DNA of 64,000 bases from an uncultured Rhodospirillales bacterium (GCA_903928895.1 CAIYSR010000162.1:1-64000); one strand, 5' to 3'. Counted from the stretch's first letter, positions 39,114-49,092 are shown. The notes: a model not told the origin generated them from the sequence alone. Translations and numbers: made by a program.

Positions 39114-39746
39114 ATGCTGTTCGATTTCGACACCCTGTCCCCGCAGGACCGCTACAAGCTCCTGGTCTCCACCGTCGGCCCGCGGCCGATCGCATGGGTC
39201 GTGACCCAGGACGCCAACGGCGTCACCAACGCCGCCCCCTTCTCCTTCTTCAACGCCATCTCGGGCGATCCGCCGCTGGTGATCATCGGCATCGGCGGGC
39301 GCAAGCCGGGCGATGCCAAAGACACCGGCAACAACATCCGCGAAACCGGACAGTTCGTGGTCAACATGGTCTCCGATGCCAACGCCCAGGCCATGAACGT
39401 GACCGCGATCGATTTTCCGCACGGCGTCGACGAGATTGCCGAGGCCGGGCTCACCACCCTGCCCTCCGTCAAGATCAAGGTGCCGCGCATCGCCGAGAGC
39501 CCGGTCGCCTTCGAGTGCGAGCGCTTCATGAATATCGACCTGGGGACCGACCGCACGCTGGTGATCGGCAAGGTGCTGGCCGTGCATGTGCGCGACGATG
39601 CGGTGCTCAACGCCGAGCGCTGCTACATCGACAACGCGAAACTCGACCTGATCGGCCGCCTGCACGGCGCCGGCTGGTACAGCCGCACCCGCGACCGCTT
39701 CGACCTGCCACGCATCGCCCTGGCGGACTGGACGCGGCGCACCTGA
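39114..39746 (+). CDS. Flavin reductase-like FMN-binding-domain protein
   Basis: The product has 210 residues from the ATG at 39114, which has a CTGGAGCC site upstream. It is of the flavin-reductase-like split-barrel family. Typical segments are LVSTVGPRPIAWVVTQDANG, APFSFFNAISGDPPLVIIGI and the N-T-(G)-x-FVVN block in ETGQFVVNMVSDAN. These proteins bind FMN and supply reduced flavin to partner monooxygenases or reduce small substrates; no partner monooxygenase is adjacent. The stop (TGA 39744-39746) lies inside the beginning of the MFS reading frame. Confidence 0.9.
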   Translation: MLFDFDTLSPQDRYKLLVSTVGPRPIAWVVTQDANGVTNAAPFSFFNAISGDPPLVIIGIGGRKPGDAKDTGNNIRETGQFVVNMVSDANAQAMNVTAIDFPHGVDEIAEAGLTTLPSVKIKVPRIAESPVAFECERFMNIDLGTDRTLVIGKVLAVHVRDDAVLNAERCYIDNAKLDLIGRLHGAGWYSRTRDRFDLPRIALADWTRRT

Positions 39747-39790
39747 TCCCGCGCATCCTCAAGCCCCTCGCGACCCCGGCGGTTGCCCTG

Positions 39791-41002
39791 ATGTGGGGTG
39801 GCCTGTCGGTCGCCTCGCTGGGCGACCAGGTGTTCGCAGTGGTGTTGAGCTGGAGCGGGGCGACATTGCTGGGCACCAATTCAGGCTATCTGGCCGCGAC
39901 CCAGGCGATGGGGATGCTGCTGGTGGCGCTGTTGTCCGGCGCCTGGGCGGACCAGGTCGAGCATCGCCGCATGATGATCCTGGCCGACCTGCTGCGCTGC
40001 GCAACGCTGGCGGCGGTGGCGGTGGCCTGGCACCTGAACGGCGGACCGCTGGGCTGGACCCTGTTCGCCGCCGCCTTCCTGATGATGGCGGGCATCGGGC
40101 TCTATCGCCCGGCGATGCAGACCGTGGTGCCAGGGATCGTGCGCCAGCCGGAGGAACTGCCGGCGACCAACGCGATGATCGATACCTCCGAGCGCCTCGC
40201 CCGGCTGCTCGGACCGACGCTGGTCGGCATGGCCTCCGCCGCCACGCCGCTGGCCGGCTTCGTGGCCTGCGCCGCCGCCGGTTTCGCGGCCTCCGCGGCG
40301 AGCACCTGGGCGATCCTGCGGCGCGGGCCGGAGCGGCTGGCGGCGGCGAGCCGGCCTGGGGTGATCGAGGCGGTCGCCGCCGGGTTCCGCGCGCTGCGGC
40401 CGCAACCGCTGCTGTGGTTCATGCTGTGGGCCAACATCGTCATCAACGGCGCCTGGTTCGGTGCCTTCTTCGTCGGCCTGCCGCTGATCATCGAGCGCAG
40501 CGGAGTGACCGCGCCGGGCGGCCGCGGCGGACTCGCGGTGTACGGGCTGGTGATGGCGGGATATGGCGCGGCCAACCTGATCTCGACCATCATGATGGGC
40601 AGCCTTGGCGCGCGCGGCGTGTCGGGCAGGATGATCTTTCGCGGCAATTTCCTGCTCGGCGCCGGGATCGCGCTGATGGGGCTGGCCGGCAGCTACGCCA
40701 CCGGGCCGTGGCTGTTCGCGCTGTTGTTCGCGGGTTCAGCGATGTCCGCCGCCGGCGGGCCGATGCAGGACGTGACCATGGCGACGTTGCGCCAGATGTT
40801 GGTGCCCCGCCGCCTGATGGGGCCGGCGGTGCGGGCCTCGATGCTGGTCAATCAATCCGGCTCGCTGCTCGCCATGCTGGCCGCACCAAGCGCCTTCGGC
40901 CAGATCGGCGTGGCCCCGGCGGTCCTGGTCTGTGGGATCGCGATCGTGGCCGTAGGAATGATCGGCCTCCGCCGGTTCGGAACCGTCAGCGCGCCGGAAT
41001 AG
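39791..41002 (+). CDS. MFS transporter, DHA3/EntS-like
   Basis: A hydrophobic protein of about 403 residues from the ATG at 39791, with about 11-12 helices. Landmarks are LSVASLGDQVFAVVLSW in helix 1, GAWADQVEHRRMMILADLLR (motif A region), and a middle RPAMQTVVPGIV block, characteristic of the DHA3 siderophore/macrolide exporter group. The start is doubtful: family-like sequence (PRILKPLATPAVAL) continues upstream of 39791 to a CTG at 39743 that forms CTGA with the flavin reductase stop, which would add 16 residues and complete helix 1. No ATG, GTG or TTG lies between. Confidence 0.85.
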   Translation: MWGGLSVASLGDQVFAVVLSWSGATLLGTNSGYLAATQAMGMLLVALLSGAWADQVEHRRMMILADLLRCATLAAVAVAWHLNGGPLGWTLFAAAFLMMAGIGLYRPAMQTVVPGIVRQPEELPATNAMIDTSERLARLLGPTLVGMASAATPLAGFVACAAAGFAASAASTWAILRRGPERLAAASRPGVIEAVAAGFRALRPQPLLWFMLWANIVINGAWFGAFFVGLPLIIERSGVTAPGGRGGLAVYGLVMAGYGAANLISTIMMGSLGARGVSGRMIFRGNFLLGAGIALMGLAGSYATGPWLFALLFAGSAMSAAGGPMQDVTMATLRQMLVPRRLMGPAVRASMLVNQSGSLLAMLAAPSAFGQIGVAPAVLVCGIAIVAVGMIGLRRFGTVSAPE

Positions 41003-41066
41003 GGAGATATGACGGCCAGACAAATGCGGGTCCGGATTGGCCGAACCGAGTGGTGGCCGTCCCGGA

Positions 41067-42065
41067 CTAGCGCAGCATTCGCATCGCCCGGCGTATCACG
41101 CGGCGCACCGGGGCCGGCAACTTCCGGGCGGCGCGCCGCAGCAGTCCCGGCCGGACCGTCACCACCGGGATTGCCTCGCCTTCCAGCACCGCGACATAGG
41201 CATTCGCGCGTGCGCACCCATCGAATGGATGAAACGATGCGCTCCAGCCGTTGCGGCGAAACGCCTCCATCAGGAAGCCGTGGGTGAAACCCAGCTCCAT
41301 CCAGCCATAGCGCCGAATGCAGAACAGGCTCAGCCCGTCGAGCCGCGGCCCCCAGGCGTAGGGCACGCCGTCCCCCGCATCCGCCACCACCGGCTCGCCG
41401 CACAGCACCAACCGCCCCCCCGGCCGCAGCCGCTCGCGCAGTCTGGTCAATAGCGCATCGAAGTCGAAAGCGTGATGGAACGCCTCGAAGAAGACGATCC
41501 GGTCGAACGTCTCGCCGGCGAAGCCCTCCCCGAAAGCGGCCTGCTCGGCCTTCACCTCGAGGCCCATCGCATTTGCCTGCCGCTCGAGATTGGCGACGGC
41601 TTGCGCGTCGATGTCCACGCCGAATCCCTGCGCGCCGACCCGGGCCAGCAGCAGCAGCAGCTGGCCGCTGCCTGGCCCATATTCCAGCACCCGTGCCGCC
41701 GCGCCCGCCGGCAGCGCCAGCAGCTTGGCCATATGGCCCCAGCAATACAGGAAGTCGCCGAGGAATCCGGCATCGCGGAACGACCACGGCGTCAGCCCGG
41801 TCCAGAGATCGGCCTGCGGCGCGGCGAGCGATGCCTCGTCGCGCACGGGCTCATACACCCCGTCACGTCCGCGCAGTTCGAGATAGAGCGCCATCGCCCG
41901 CTCGCGGTATTCCGCCGAGAATGGATCGAGCCGGTTCATCGCCGCGACCGCCGGATGATCGGCCACCAGGGTCGACAGATGATGATACTCGAGCGTGCTC
42001 GGCGCCGCACCGCTGACCGCCTCGATGGCGCGTTCCAGCTCGACGAATGGCACGCGTCGCAGCAC
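41067..42065 (-). CDS. Class I SAM-dependent methyltransferase
   Basis: The product has about 332 residues. SAM-binding motif I is VLEYGPGSGQLLLLLARV (about residue 120), followed by the acidic GFGVDIDAQAV and motif FDRIVFFEAFHHAFDFD. The C-terminal part is basic (RRAARKLPAPVRRVIRRAMR). The start is uncertain: GTG at 42065 lies 6 nt past the aldolase stop and GTG at 42053 is also possible. No ATG serves; an ORF start at 42170 would lie inside the aldolase gene. Co-transcribed with the aldolase; acceptor substrate unknown. Confidence 0.85.
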   Translation of the reverse strand: MLRRVPFVELERAIEAVSGAAPSTLEYHHLSTLVADHPAVAAMNRLDPFSAEYRERAMALYLELRGRDGVYEPVRDEASLAAPQADLWTGLTPWSFRDAGFLGDFLYCWGHMAKLLALPAGAAARVLEYGPGSGQLLLLLARVGAQGFGVDIDAQAVANLERQANAMGLEVKAEQAAFGEGFAGETFDRIVFFEAFHHAFDFDALLTRLRERLRPGGRLVLCGEPVVADAGDGVPYAWGPRLDGLSLFCIRRYGWMELGFTHGFLMEAFRRNGWSASFHPFDGCARANAYVAVLEGEAIPVVTVRPGLLRRAARKLPAPVRRVIRRAMRMLR

Positions 42066-42070
42066 GCCGC

Positions 42071-42859
42071 CTACGCCGGGGCGATCGACGCCAGGAACTT
42101 CGCCCGCGCGGTGGCCGCCTGAAGGATAAACATCTGGTCGGCACCGCCCAGCACAAACAGCGCGCCCCATTCGATGTAGGTCCGTGCCCAGACATCGTCA
42201 TAGACACCTCCGAGCCCGGCAAATTTGCCGTGCTTGCGGCTGGCGGCGATGACTTTGCGATAGGCGTCCTGGACACGCTCATGCCCGACCTGGCCCGAAA
42301 TCCCCATATCGGCGCTGAGGTCCGACGTCCCGATGAGCAGCACGTCGATCCCCGGCGTCGCCGCGATCGCGTCCGCATTGGCCACCGCCTCCGCGGTCTC
42401 GATCATCGCGACCACCATCACCTCGTCGTTGATCTCCGCCTGTGCTTGCGCCGCCGGCGGCGGGCTGAACCCATAGACCGCAATGCCGCCGCCCCAGGAG
42501 CGGTGTCCGCGCGGCGGATAGCGCAGCGCATCGGCCACCCTCTTGGCCTGCGCCGGGGTGTCGACATGGGGGATGACGATCCCCATCGCCCCGTTGTCGA
42601 GCGCCCGGGTCGCCTCGTCGAGCGCGTCGAAGCACACCCGCACGATCGGTGTCACCCCGGTCGGCAGGGCGGCGATGCACAGCTGGGTCGCCTCGTTGAT
42701 GGAGAACGCGCCGTGCTCCATGTCGATGAACAACCAGTCGAACCCGGCCGCCTTGGCATACATCGGCGTCGCCACCGTGCGCAGCGCCCCGGCCCCGAAG
42801 CCGATCGAAAGTTTGCCTGCCCGCAGCCGCGCCAGCGACGTGTTCTGGATGATGGCCAT
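42071..42859 (-). CDS. HpcH/HpaI-family aldolase
   Basis: This 262-residue class II aldolase of the HpcH/HpaI/CitE barrel family cleaves 2-keto-3-deoxy or related hydroxy-acid substrates with a divalent metal. Family features are FDWLFIDMEHGAFSINE near residues 40-56, ALDNGAMGIVIPHVDT, VMVVAMIETAEAV and the Gly-rich LLIGTSDLSADMG. The ATG at 42859 has a GGGGAGGA site. The methyltransferase gene follows closely on the same strand. The downstream neighbour does not identify the substrate. Confidence 0.9.
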   Translation of the reverse strand: MAIIQNTSLARLRAGKLSIGFGAGALRTVATPMYAKAAGFDWLFIDMEHGAFSINEATQLCIAALPTGVTPIVRVCFDALDEATRALDNGAMGIVIPHVDTPAQAKRVADALRYPPRGHRSWGGGIAVYGFSPPPAAQAQAEINDEVMVVAMIETAEAVANADAIAATPGIDVLLIGTSDLSADMGISGQVGHERVQDAYRKVIAASRKHGKFAGLGGVYDDVWARTYIEWGALFVLGGADQMFILQAATARAKFLASIAPA

Positions 42860-42968
42860 GTGATGTCCTCCCCTGATGTCGGCGCAACCCTACGCTTCCG
42901 CTGCGCACGTGCAATCCATGGCGCGATCCGCTAGACGCGAGGCAACGCAGTCCCGAGGGGGAACCTAC

Positions 42969-44174
42969 ATGTCCGCATCGCTGGCCTTCAATCCGCTCGA
43001 CCCCGCCTTCATTGCCGATCCCTACCCCTTCTACCATCGTCTGCGCGCGGCGATGCCGGTCTGGCAGTCCCCCCTCGGCATGTGGATCGTGACGCGGCAC
43101 GAGGATGCCGCCGCCTTCCTCAAGGACCGGCGCTACGGCAAGAACTACGTCGGCAACATCACCCGCCAGCACGGCCCGGAGGCCATGCTCGAACCCGCCC
43201 GTGCCTCGCTCGGCCGCACCATGCTGGTGCTCGACCCGCCCGACCACACCCGCCTGCGCGGCCTCGTCACCAAGGCCTTCACCGCGCGGCGGGTCGAGGA
43301 CATGCGCCCCCGCATCGCCGCCATCGTCGACCAGTTGATCGAGCGCGTCGCTGCCCGGCGCCAGATGGACGTCATCGCCGATTTCGCCCATCGCCTGCCC
43401 ATCATCGTGATCTGCGACATGCTCGGCATCCCCGAGGAGGACCAGGGGCAGTTCTTCGAACGCTCCCGCGTCAACGGCCGTCTGATCGACCCGGTGCCGA
43501 TGAGCCGCGAGGAGCTGGACCTGGCCAACCGCAACACGCTGGAGACCGATGCCTATTTCCAGGGCCTGTTCGAACGGCGGCGTCGCGAACCGAAGGACGA
43601 CCTCATCACCAAGCTGGTGCAGGCCGAGGAGAAGGGGGACCGCCTGAGCACCGCCGAGCTCACCGCCAATGTCGGCCTCCTGTTCGCCGCCGGCCACGAG
43701 ACCACCGCCAACCTGATCGGCAACGGCCTGCTCGCGCTGCATCGCAATCCTGACCAGTGGGCGATGATGAAGGCCGACCCCGCGCTCATCCCCAATGCGA
43801 TGGAGGAGCTGCTGCGCTACGACAGCTCCGTGCAGATGACCGGCCGCAGCACGGTCGAGGACGTGGAGCTGGGCGGCGTCGCCATCCCTGCCGGCCACTC
43901 GGTCGTCGCCTTCCTCGGTGCCGCCAACCGCGATCCGGCGGTCTACGAGAACCCCGACCGGCTCGACATCACGCGGCAGGATATCCGCCCGCTATCGTTC
44001 GGCGGTGGCATCCACCACTGTCTCGGCGCCCAGCTCACCCGCATCGAGGCGCAGGAAGCCTTCGCCGGGTTGATCCGGCGCCTGCCCGACCTCGAATTGC
44101 CGGAGAAGGACGCACCGCAATGGCGCCGCAGCTTCACCCTGCGCGGCCTCACCACCTTGCCGGCGCGCTGGTAA
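42969..44174 (+). CDS. Cytochrome P450
   Basis: The product has 401 residues from the ATG at 42969. It is a soluble bacterial P450 (no N-terminal anchor). The I-helix is LLFAAGHETTANLIGN with the acid-alcohol pair, the K-helix ExxR is AMEELLRYD, and the heme loop FGGGIHHCLGAQL places the axial cysteine at about Cys351. The EDEAAAFLKDRRYG and N-terminal PLDPAFIADPYPFYHRLR patterns fit the CYP107-like bacterial group. No ferredoxin or reductase gene is adjacent. The solute-binding protein gene follows 44 nt downstream. Substrate unknown. Confidence 0.95.
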   Translation: MSASLAFNPLDPAFIADPYPFYHRLRAAMPVWQSPLGMWIVTRHEDAAAFLKDRRYGKNYVGNITRQHGPEAMLEPARASLGRTMLVLDPPDHTRLRGLVTKAFTARRVEDMRPRIAAIVDQLIERVAARRQMDVIADFAHRLPIIVICDMLGIPEEDQGQFFERSRVNGRLIDPVPMSREELDLANRNTLETDAYFQGLFERRRREPKDDLITKLVQAEEKGDRLSTAELTANVGLLFAAGHETTANLIGNGLLALHRNPDQWAMMKADPALIPNAMEELLRYDSSVQMTGRSTVEDVELGGVAIPAGHSVVAFLGAANRDPAVYENPDRLDITRQDIRPLSFGGGIHHCLGAQLTRIEAQEAFAGLIRRLPDLELPEKDAPQWRRSFTLRGLTTLPARW

Positions 44175-44218
44175 CGCGCCAAGCCTGGCCGGCCACGGGT
44201 GGGCGACGAGGAGCAATG

Positions 44219-45796
44219 ATGGCGAGGACGTCGGATCATGGAATCGCGCGCCGCGGCATGGTCGCAGGGGCCGCCGCGCTGGCGATGCCCCGGCTCGTCC
44301 GCGCGCAGGAGAGTGGCACGCTGAATTTCGTGCCTGTTGCCGACCTCACCGTGCTCGACCCTTTGTTCGCCGGTCCTGACGTCACCGGCCACCATGCCGC
44401 CCAGGTGTTCGATACGCTCTACGGCATGGACAGCCGCCTCGTCCCCCAGCCGCAGATGCTTGCCGGCCACGAAATTCTGGACGATGGCACGCGCTGGCGG
44501 CTGACCCTGCGCCAGGGTCTGCGCTTTCACGACAATGAGCCCGTCCTGGCGGCTGACGCCGTCGCCAGCCTGCGCCGCTGGGGCGCCATCGACGTGCTGG
44601 GCATGAAACTGTTCAGCATCACCGACGCCCTCAGTGCCATCTCCGACGACGTCCTTGAATTCCGCCTCCGCCGCCCCTTCCCGCTCCTGCCGACGGCCCT
44701 GGCCAAGCCGGCGGCCTATACCCCCTACATCATGCCCGCCCGCCTCGCCGCCCTGGCCGGCACCGGGAAGCTGACCGAGATGGTCGGCAGCGGTCCCTAT
44801 CGTTTCGTCGCGGCGGAACGCGTGGTCGGCGCCCGCGTCGTCTATGCGCGCTTCGATAGGTATCAGCCGCGTCCGGAGGCGCCGAGCTACTGGTCCGGCG
44901 GCAAGCATGCGCATTTCGCGCGCGTCGTCTGGCACGTCATGCCCGATGCCGCCACCGCCGCCGCCAGCCTGCGCAAAGGCGAGATCGATTGGTGGGCCGA
45001 TGTGCCGCCCGATCTCGGCCCCCTGCTGGCGCGCGACCCGCGCCTCGTGGTCCAGGTCCAGGACTTCATCGGCGGCGAGATGATCATGCGGTTCAACGCA
45101 CTCCACCCGCCGTTCGACAATCCCAAGGTCCGCGCCGCCATCCTGCCGGCCATCGATCAGGCGGAATTCATGACCGCCATCGCTGGCGACGACCGCCGCC
45201 TGTGGCGCGACCGCGTGGGTGTCTTCAGTCTGGGCAAGCCGATGAGCACCGATGCCGGCATCGAGGTCATGGCCGGCGACGTCGCCGCCAGCCGCCGCCT
45301 GCTCGCCGCCTCGGGCTACCAGGGCGAGCGTATCGTCGTGCTCGCCGTCGCCGACTACCCGAGCATGTTCGCTGCCGCCCAGGTCGGGGCCGACCTGCTG
45401 CGCCGGATCGGCTTCAATGTCGACCTGCAAACCATGGATTACGGCACCCAGATGCAGCGCCGCGGCAGCCGTGCCGCCTTGGGGCAGGGCGGCTGGAGTG
45501 TCTTTTTCAACTGGTTCAACGGCTATAACCGGTACGATCCGGCCGCCCATCTCGGCATCACCAGCACCTGGGCCGGCTGGCCCCGGATAGACGAGATCGA
45601 GGCGCTGCGCGATCGCTGGTTCGACGCGCCCGATCTCGCCGCGCGGCAGGACATCGCCCGGCAGATCCAACTCCTGGTGTGGCGGGACGCGCCCTATATC
45701 CCGCTGGGGAGCTATTACCCGCTGACCGCCTATGCCAAGGGCCTTGCCGGCGTGCCCAAGGGCGGCGTCACGTTCTTCAATGTCCGCCGTGCCTGA
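44219..45796 (+). CDS. Periplasmic family-5 solute-binding protein, paralogue of the one at 28152
   Basis: The product has 525 residues. Of two adjacent ATGs (44216, 44219) the second is better spaced from AGGAG. The N-terminus has an arginine pair and a Tat/Sec-like signal (RRGMVAGAAALAMPRLVRAQ). The SBP_bac_5 layout matches the other copy: VFDTLYGMDSRLVPQPQMLA, LRQGLRFHDNEPVLAADAVA, RFNALHPPFDNPKVRAAILP. By eye the two share long aligned blocks throughout. No ABC permease is adjacent; the P450 is just upstream on the same strand, so a possible ligand relationship is open. Confidence 0.88.
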   Translation: MARTSDHGIARRGMVAGAAALAMPRLVRAQESGTLNFVPVADLTVLDPLFAGPDVTGHHAAQVFDTLYGMDSRLVPQPQMLAGHEILDDGTRWRLTLRQGLRFHDNEPVLAADAVASLRRWGAIDVLGMKLFSITDALSAISDDVLEFRLRRPFPLLPTALAKPAAYTPYIMPARLAALAGTGKLTEMVGSGPYRFVAAERVVGARVVYARFDRYQPRPEAPSYWSGGKHAHFARVVWHVMPDAATAAASLRKGEIDWWADVPPDLGPLLARDPRLVVQVQDFIGGEMIMRFNALHPPFDNPKVRAAILPAIDQAEFMTAIAGDDRRLWRDRVGVFSLGKPMSTDAGIEVMAGDVAASRRLLAASGYQGERIVVLAVADYPSMFAAAQVGADLLRRIGFNVDLQTMDYGTQMQRRGSRAALGQGGWSVFFNWFNGYNRYDPAAHLGITSTWAGWPRIDEIEALRDRWFDAPDLAARQDIARQIQLLVWRDAPYIPLGSYYPLTAYAKGLAGVPKGGVTFFNVRRA

Positions 45797-45918
45797 CCCG
45801 AGGCCGGGCCCGTGCCCGCCCGGCGGCAGCGATGGCGGTGCTGCGAGCGGTTGAACATCGCAGGCCGCGACGATGCGACGTGGCGCGAGCGCCCAGCTTG
45901 CGCTACACAGACAATCCG

Positions 45919-48900
45919 ATGCTGATTCCATTCTCGTCCGACGATCTCGCCCGCGTCTTCGATTCGCGCACTCTCACCCGTGGCCGCTCGCTGGTCCTGC
46001 TGGGCTCGGTCGAGGTCAGCCTCGGCGAGGATGCGATCGCGGTGACGGTGGAACATCTCGGTCAGCGCCAGACCGCCAGCATCGTGCCGTCCGCGATGGG
46101 GCATCGCGTGGTGTTCCTCAACAAATGCAGTTGCGGCCAGCCCGGCTGCGCCCATCTGGCCGCCGGCGCCCTGGCGGCGCTCGACCGATTTGCGTCGCTG
46201 CGCAAGGCTGCGCCGACAAGTGCGATCGACCGGCTCTCGGCCGCGCGCGAGGCGTCGCCGCGCCCGGGATTGGCGCGCGCGCCTTTGCCGACAACCGAAC
46301 GTCAGCGTCTGGTGTTCGAACTCTCGCCCGCCCCCCCGCCGCACGCCTGCCAGGTCGCCCCCATCCTGATCGGCGAACGCAGCGGCCGCGAGGAGCCGAT
46401 TTCCCCCAAACGCATCCTCGCCGATCGCGCCCACAGCGAGACCAGCCGCATCATGGCCCGCATGCTCGGCGGCGGCGATGCCGTCAAATGTGCCATCGCA
46501 CCGGCCGCCGTCGCCAACGTCCTCGGCCTGCTCGGGCGCCTCGGGCGCGCCCGCTGGCAGGCCACTGGCACCGTCCTCATCCCCGGCGAGGAACGCGTCT
46601 TCGCGGCCTCCGAGCCGCCGAAACTCCCCCCGGACTCCGCGGTGATCCTCGGCGACACCGGTCCCTGGTACGTCGATGCCGCCAGCGGTAAAATCGGCCG
46701 CGCCCGCCTGCGCCAGGCCTCCGCCCCGCCGCCCCCCATCCCCGAGGCCCCAAAGCGCCGCCCCCTCCCCCGCGGCCAGCGCGCCGCCCCGGTCAGCTAC
46801 AGCGCCGCCGACCCGTCCTTCGTCGAGATCCCCCCGATCCCGGTCCTTCGCCTGCGCCGGATCGACTGTCCGGACGAGATGGGCAAGATGCAGCGCGTCG
46901 ACGCGCTCACCGTCGATTTCGACTATGGCGGCACCCTCACCGCGCCCGAGGACGAGCGCCAGTTCGTCAAGGCCAAGGCCACTCCCAACAGCTTCCAGCC
47001 CCAGGCCTTCATCCGCCGCGACCGCGCCGCCGAGGCCTCGGCCCTGACGATGATCGCCGCCGACGGCTTCGCCCAAATGCGCCTCGCCGAGGGGCCCACC
47101 GCGCGTGGACGCCTCGCCTATGTCTTCCGCGGCCGCGACGCCGCCGAACGCTGGCAGGGCTTCGTCTCCGGCCGCGTCCCGGCTTTGCAGGGCCTCGGCT
47201 GGCAAAACCGGATCGACAAGGAATTCGGCCCCCGCGTGGTCCAGTCCGTCGGGGACACCGACGTCCGCGTCAGCGACAGCGCGCCGGGCAGCTTCTCGCT
47301 CGATTTCGGCATCGAGATCGACGGCGCCCGCATCCCCCTGCTCCCCATCCTCACCCGCCTGCTCGACCGTGGCGGCATCGAAGCGGCCCAGGTCGTCGAC
47401 GGCGAACTGCTCACCTCGCTCGATGATGGCCGCGTCCTCAAACTCCCCGCCGAACGCATCGGCCGCCTCCTCACGGTGATGGCCGACCTGCTCGATGCCG
47501 CCCGCCGGACCAGCGAAAACATCATCGAGCTCCCCGCCACCGAAGCCTCCAGCGTGCTCGACCTGGAAGACCTCCTCACCACAAGATGGGAGGACGCCGG
47601 CGCCATCGAGGCCTACGCCACGCGCCTGCGCGACGGCGCCAGCATCCCCACCGTCAAAATCCCCGTTCGCTTCAAGGCCGAACTCCGGCCGTACCAGCAG
47701 CACGGCGTCGACTGGCTGCAACATCTGCGCGAACACGGCTTCGGCGCCTTCCTCGCCGACGACATGGGCCTCGGCAAAACCGCCCAGACCATCGCCCATA
47801 TCGCCATCGAGCACGATCAGGGCCGCCTCGACCGCCCCGCCCTCATCGTGGTTCCGACCAGTCTTGTCACCAACTGGACGGACGAGCTGACCAAGTTCGC
47901 CCCGCACCTCCGCGTCATGGTCCTGCACGGCCTCGACCGCCACGCCAAGCGCGGCGACCTCGGCGGCATCCATGTCGTCATCACCACCTACACCGTACTG
48001 GCGCGGGACATCGAGGAGATGCGCGATCTGCCCTGGCACATCGTCGTGCTCGACGAGGCCCAGGTGATCAAGAGCCCCGACGCCAAGGCGACCAAGGCGG
48101 TCTGCCAGCTCGACACCAGGCACCGCGTCTGCCTCTCCGGCACGCCGATCGAAAACAACCTCCAGGAACTCTGGAGCGAATTCGCCTTCCTCATGCCCGG
48201 CCTGCTCGGTGACGCGAAGGGCTTCACCAAGCGTTTCCGCACGCCGATCGAGAAAAACGACGACCCCATCCGCCGTGCCCAGCTGATCCGCCGGATCAAG
48301 CCGTTCCTGCTCCGGCGCACCAAATCCGAGGTCGCCACCGACCTGCCGCCCAAGCACACGATCCTGCGCCACATCAACCTCGCCCCCGAACAGCGCGAGC
48401 TCTACGAGACCATCCGCGCCACGCTGCAGGAGGAGGTCCGCGAGCGCATCGCCGAGCTCGGCACCGCGCAGAGCCGCATCGTCATGCTCGACGCGCTGCT
48501 CAAGCTGCGCCAGGTCTGCTGCGATCCAAGGCTGGTCAAGCTCGCCTCCGCCCGGCTGGTCGATACCTCGAGCAAGCTCGACGAGCTGATGGAGATGGTC
48601 AGCGAGATGATCCCCGAAGGCCGCCGCATCCTGCTGTTCTCGCAGTTCACCTCGATGCTCGACCTCATCAAGCCGCGCCTGACCGAAGCCGCCATCCCCT
48701 TTGTCGAACTCCGCGGCGACACGCGGGACCGCGCCGAGCCGGTCCGCGCCTTCCAGGCCGGCGAAGTGCCGCTCTTTCTCATCAGCCTCAAAGCCGGCGG
48801 CCGCGGCCTCAATTTGACCGCCGCCGACACCGTCATCCACTACGACCCGTGGTGGAATCCCGCCGCGGAGGACCAGGCCTCCGACCGCGCCCATCGCATC

Positions 48901-49092
48901 GGCCAGACCAAATCGGTGTTCGTCTACAAACTCATTGCCGCCGATACGGTGGAAGACCGCATCGTCGAACTCCAGCGCCGCAAGGCCGACCTCGCCAATA
49001 TCGCGCTGGGCGAGGAAGGCGAAATCGAAGGCATCGACAACGACGATCTCGCCTTCCTCTTCGCCGGTCCGGAAGACCGCCTCGCCGCCTAG
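45919..49092 (+). CDS. SWIM zinc-finger SNF2-family helicase
   Basis: The product has about 1057 residues from the ATG at 45919. The N-terminal region carries a SWIM-type zinc knuckle (CSCGQPGCAHLAAGALAAL, CxC...CxH, near residues 72-81). A long acidic/proline-containing middle leads to the ATPase at about residue 580 onward: Walker A DDMGLGKTAQ with Lys620, motif II VLDEAQVIKSPDAKATKA, then the second RecA half with SLKAGGRGLNLTAADTVI and the DRAHRIGQTKSVFVYK motif. Such RapA/HepA-related SWI2/SNF2 proteins remodel nucleoprotein complexes or act at RNA polymerase; function here is unspecified. It stands alone. Confidence 0.93.
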   Translation: MLIPFSSDDLARVFDSRTLTRGRSLVLLGSVEVSLGEDAIAVTVEHLGQRQTASIVPSAMGHRVVFLNKCSCGQPGCAHLAAGALAALDRFASLRKAAPTSAIDRLSAAREASPRPGLARAPLPTTERQRLVFELSPAPPPHACQVAPILIGERSGREEPISPKRILADRAHSETSRIMARMLGGGDAVKCAIAPAAVANVLGLLGRLGRARWQATGTVLIPGEERVFAASEPPKLPPDSAVILGDTGPWYVDAASGKIGRARLRQASAPPPPIPEAPKRRPLPRGQRAAPVSYSAADPSFVEIPPIPVLRLRRIDCPDEMGKMQRVDALTVDFDYGGTLTAPEDERQFVKAKATPNSFQPQAFIRRDRAAEASALTMIAADGFAQMRLAEGPTARGRLAYVFRGRDAAERWQGFVSGRVPALQGLGWQNRIDKEFGPRVVQSVGDTDVRVSDSAPGSFSLDFGIEIDGARIPLLPILTRLLDRGGIEAAQVVDGELLTSLDDGRVLKLPAERIGRLLTVMADLLDAARRTSENIIELPATEASSVLDLEDLLTTRWEDAGAIEAYATRLRDGASIPTVKIPVRFKAELRPYQQHGVDWLQHLREHGFGAFLADDMGLGKTAQTIAHIAIEHDQGRLDRPALIVVPTSLVTNWTDELTKFAPHLRVMVLHGLDRHAKRGDLGGIHVVITTYTVLARDIEEMRDLPWHIVVLDEAQVIKSPDAKATKAVCQLDTRHRVCLSGTPIENNLQELWSEFAFLMPGLLGDAKGFTKRFRTPIEKNDDPIRRAQLIRRIKPFLLRRTKSEVATDLPPKHTILRHINLAPEQRELYETIRATLQEEVRERIAELGTAQSRIVMLDALLKLRQVCCDPRLVKLASARLVDTSSKLDELMEMVSEMIPEGRRILLFSQFTSMLDLIKPRLTEAAIPFVELRGDTRDRAEPVRAFQAGEVPLFLISLKAGGRGLNLTAADTVIHYDPWWNPAAEDQASDRAHRIGQTKSVFVYKLIAADTVEDRIVELQRRKADLANIALGEEGEIEGIDNDDLAFLFAGPEDRLAA

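Noticed and set aside
43943-45931. 662-codon minus-strand ORF across the P450 and solute-binding genes
   Set aside because: Both plus-strand genes have complete family motifs; the antisense reading is low-complexity Gly/Arg/Ala/Val text.
45730-48894. 1054-codon ORF on the minus strand opposite the SNF2 helicase
   Set aside because: High-GC DNA commonly leaves long open antisense frames. The plus-strand frame has full helicase motifs; the antisense translation has no recognisable domain and no ribosome site.
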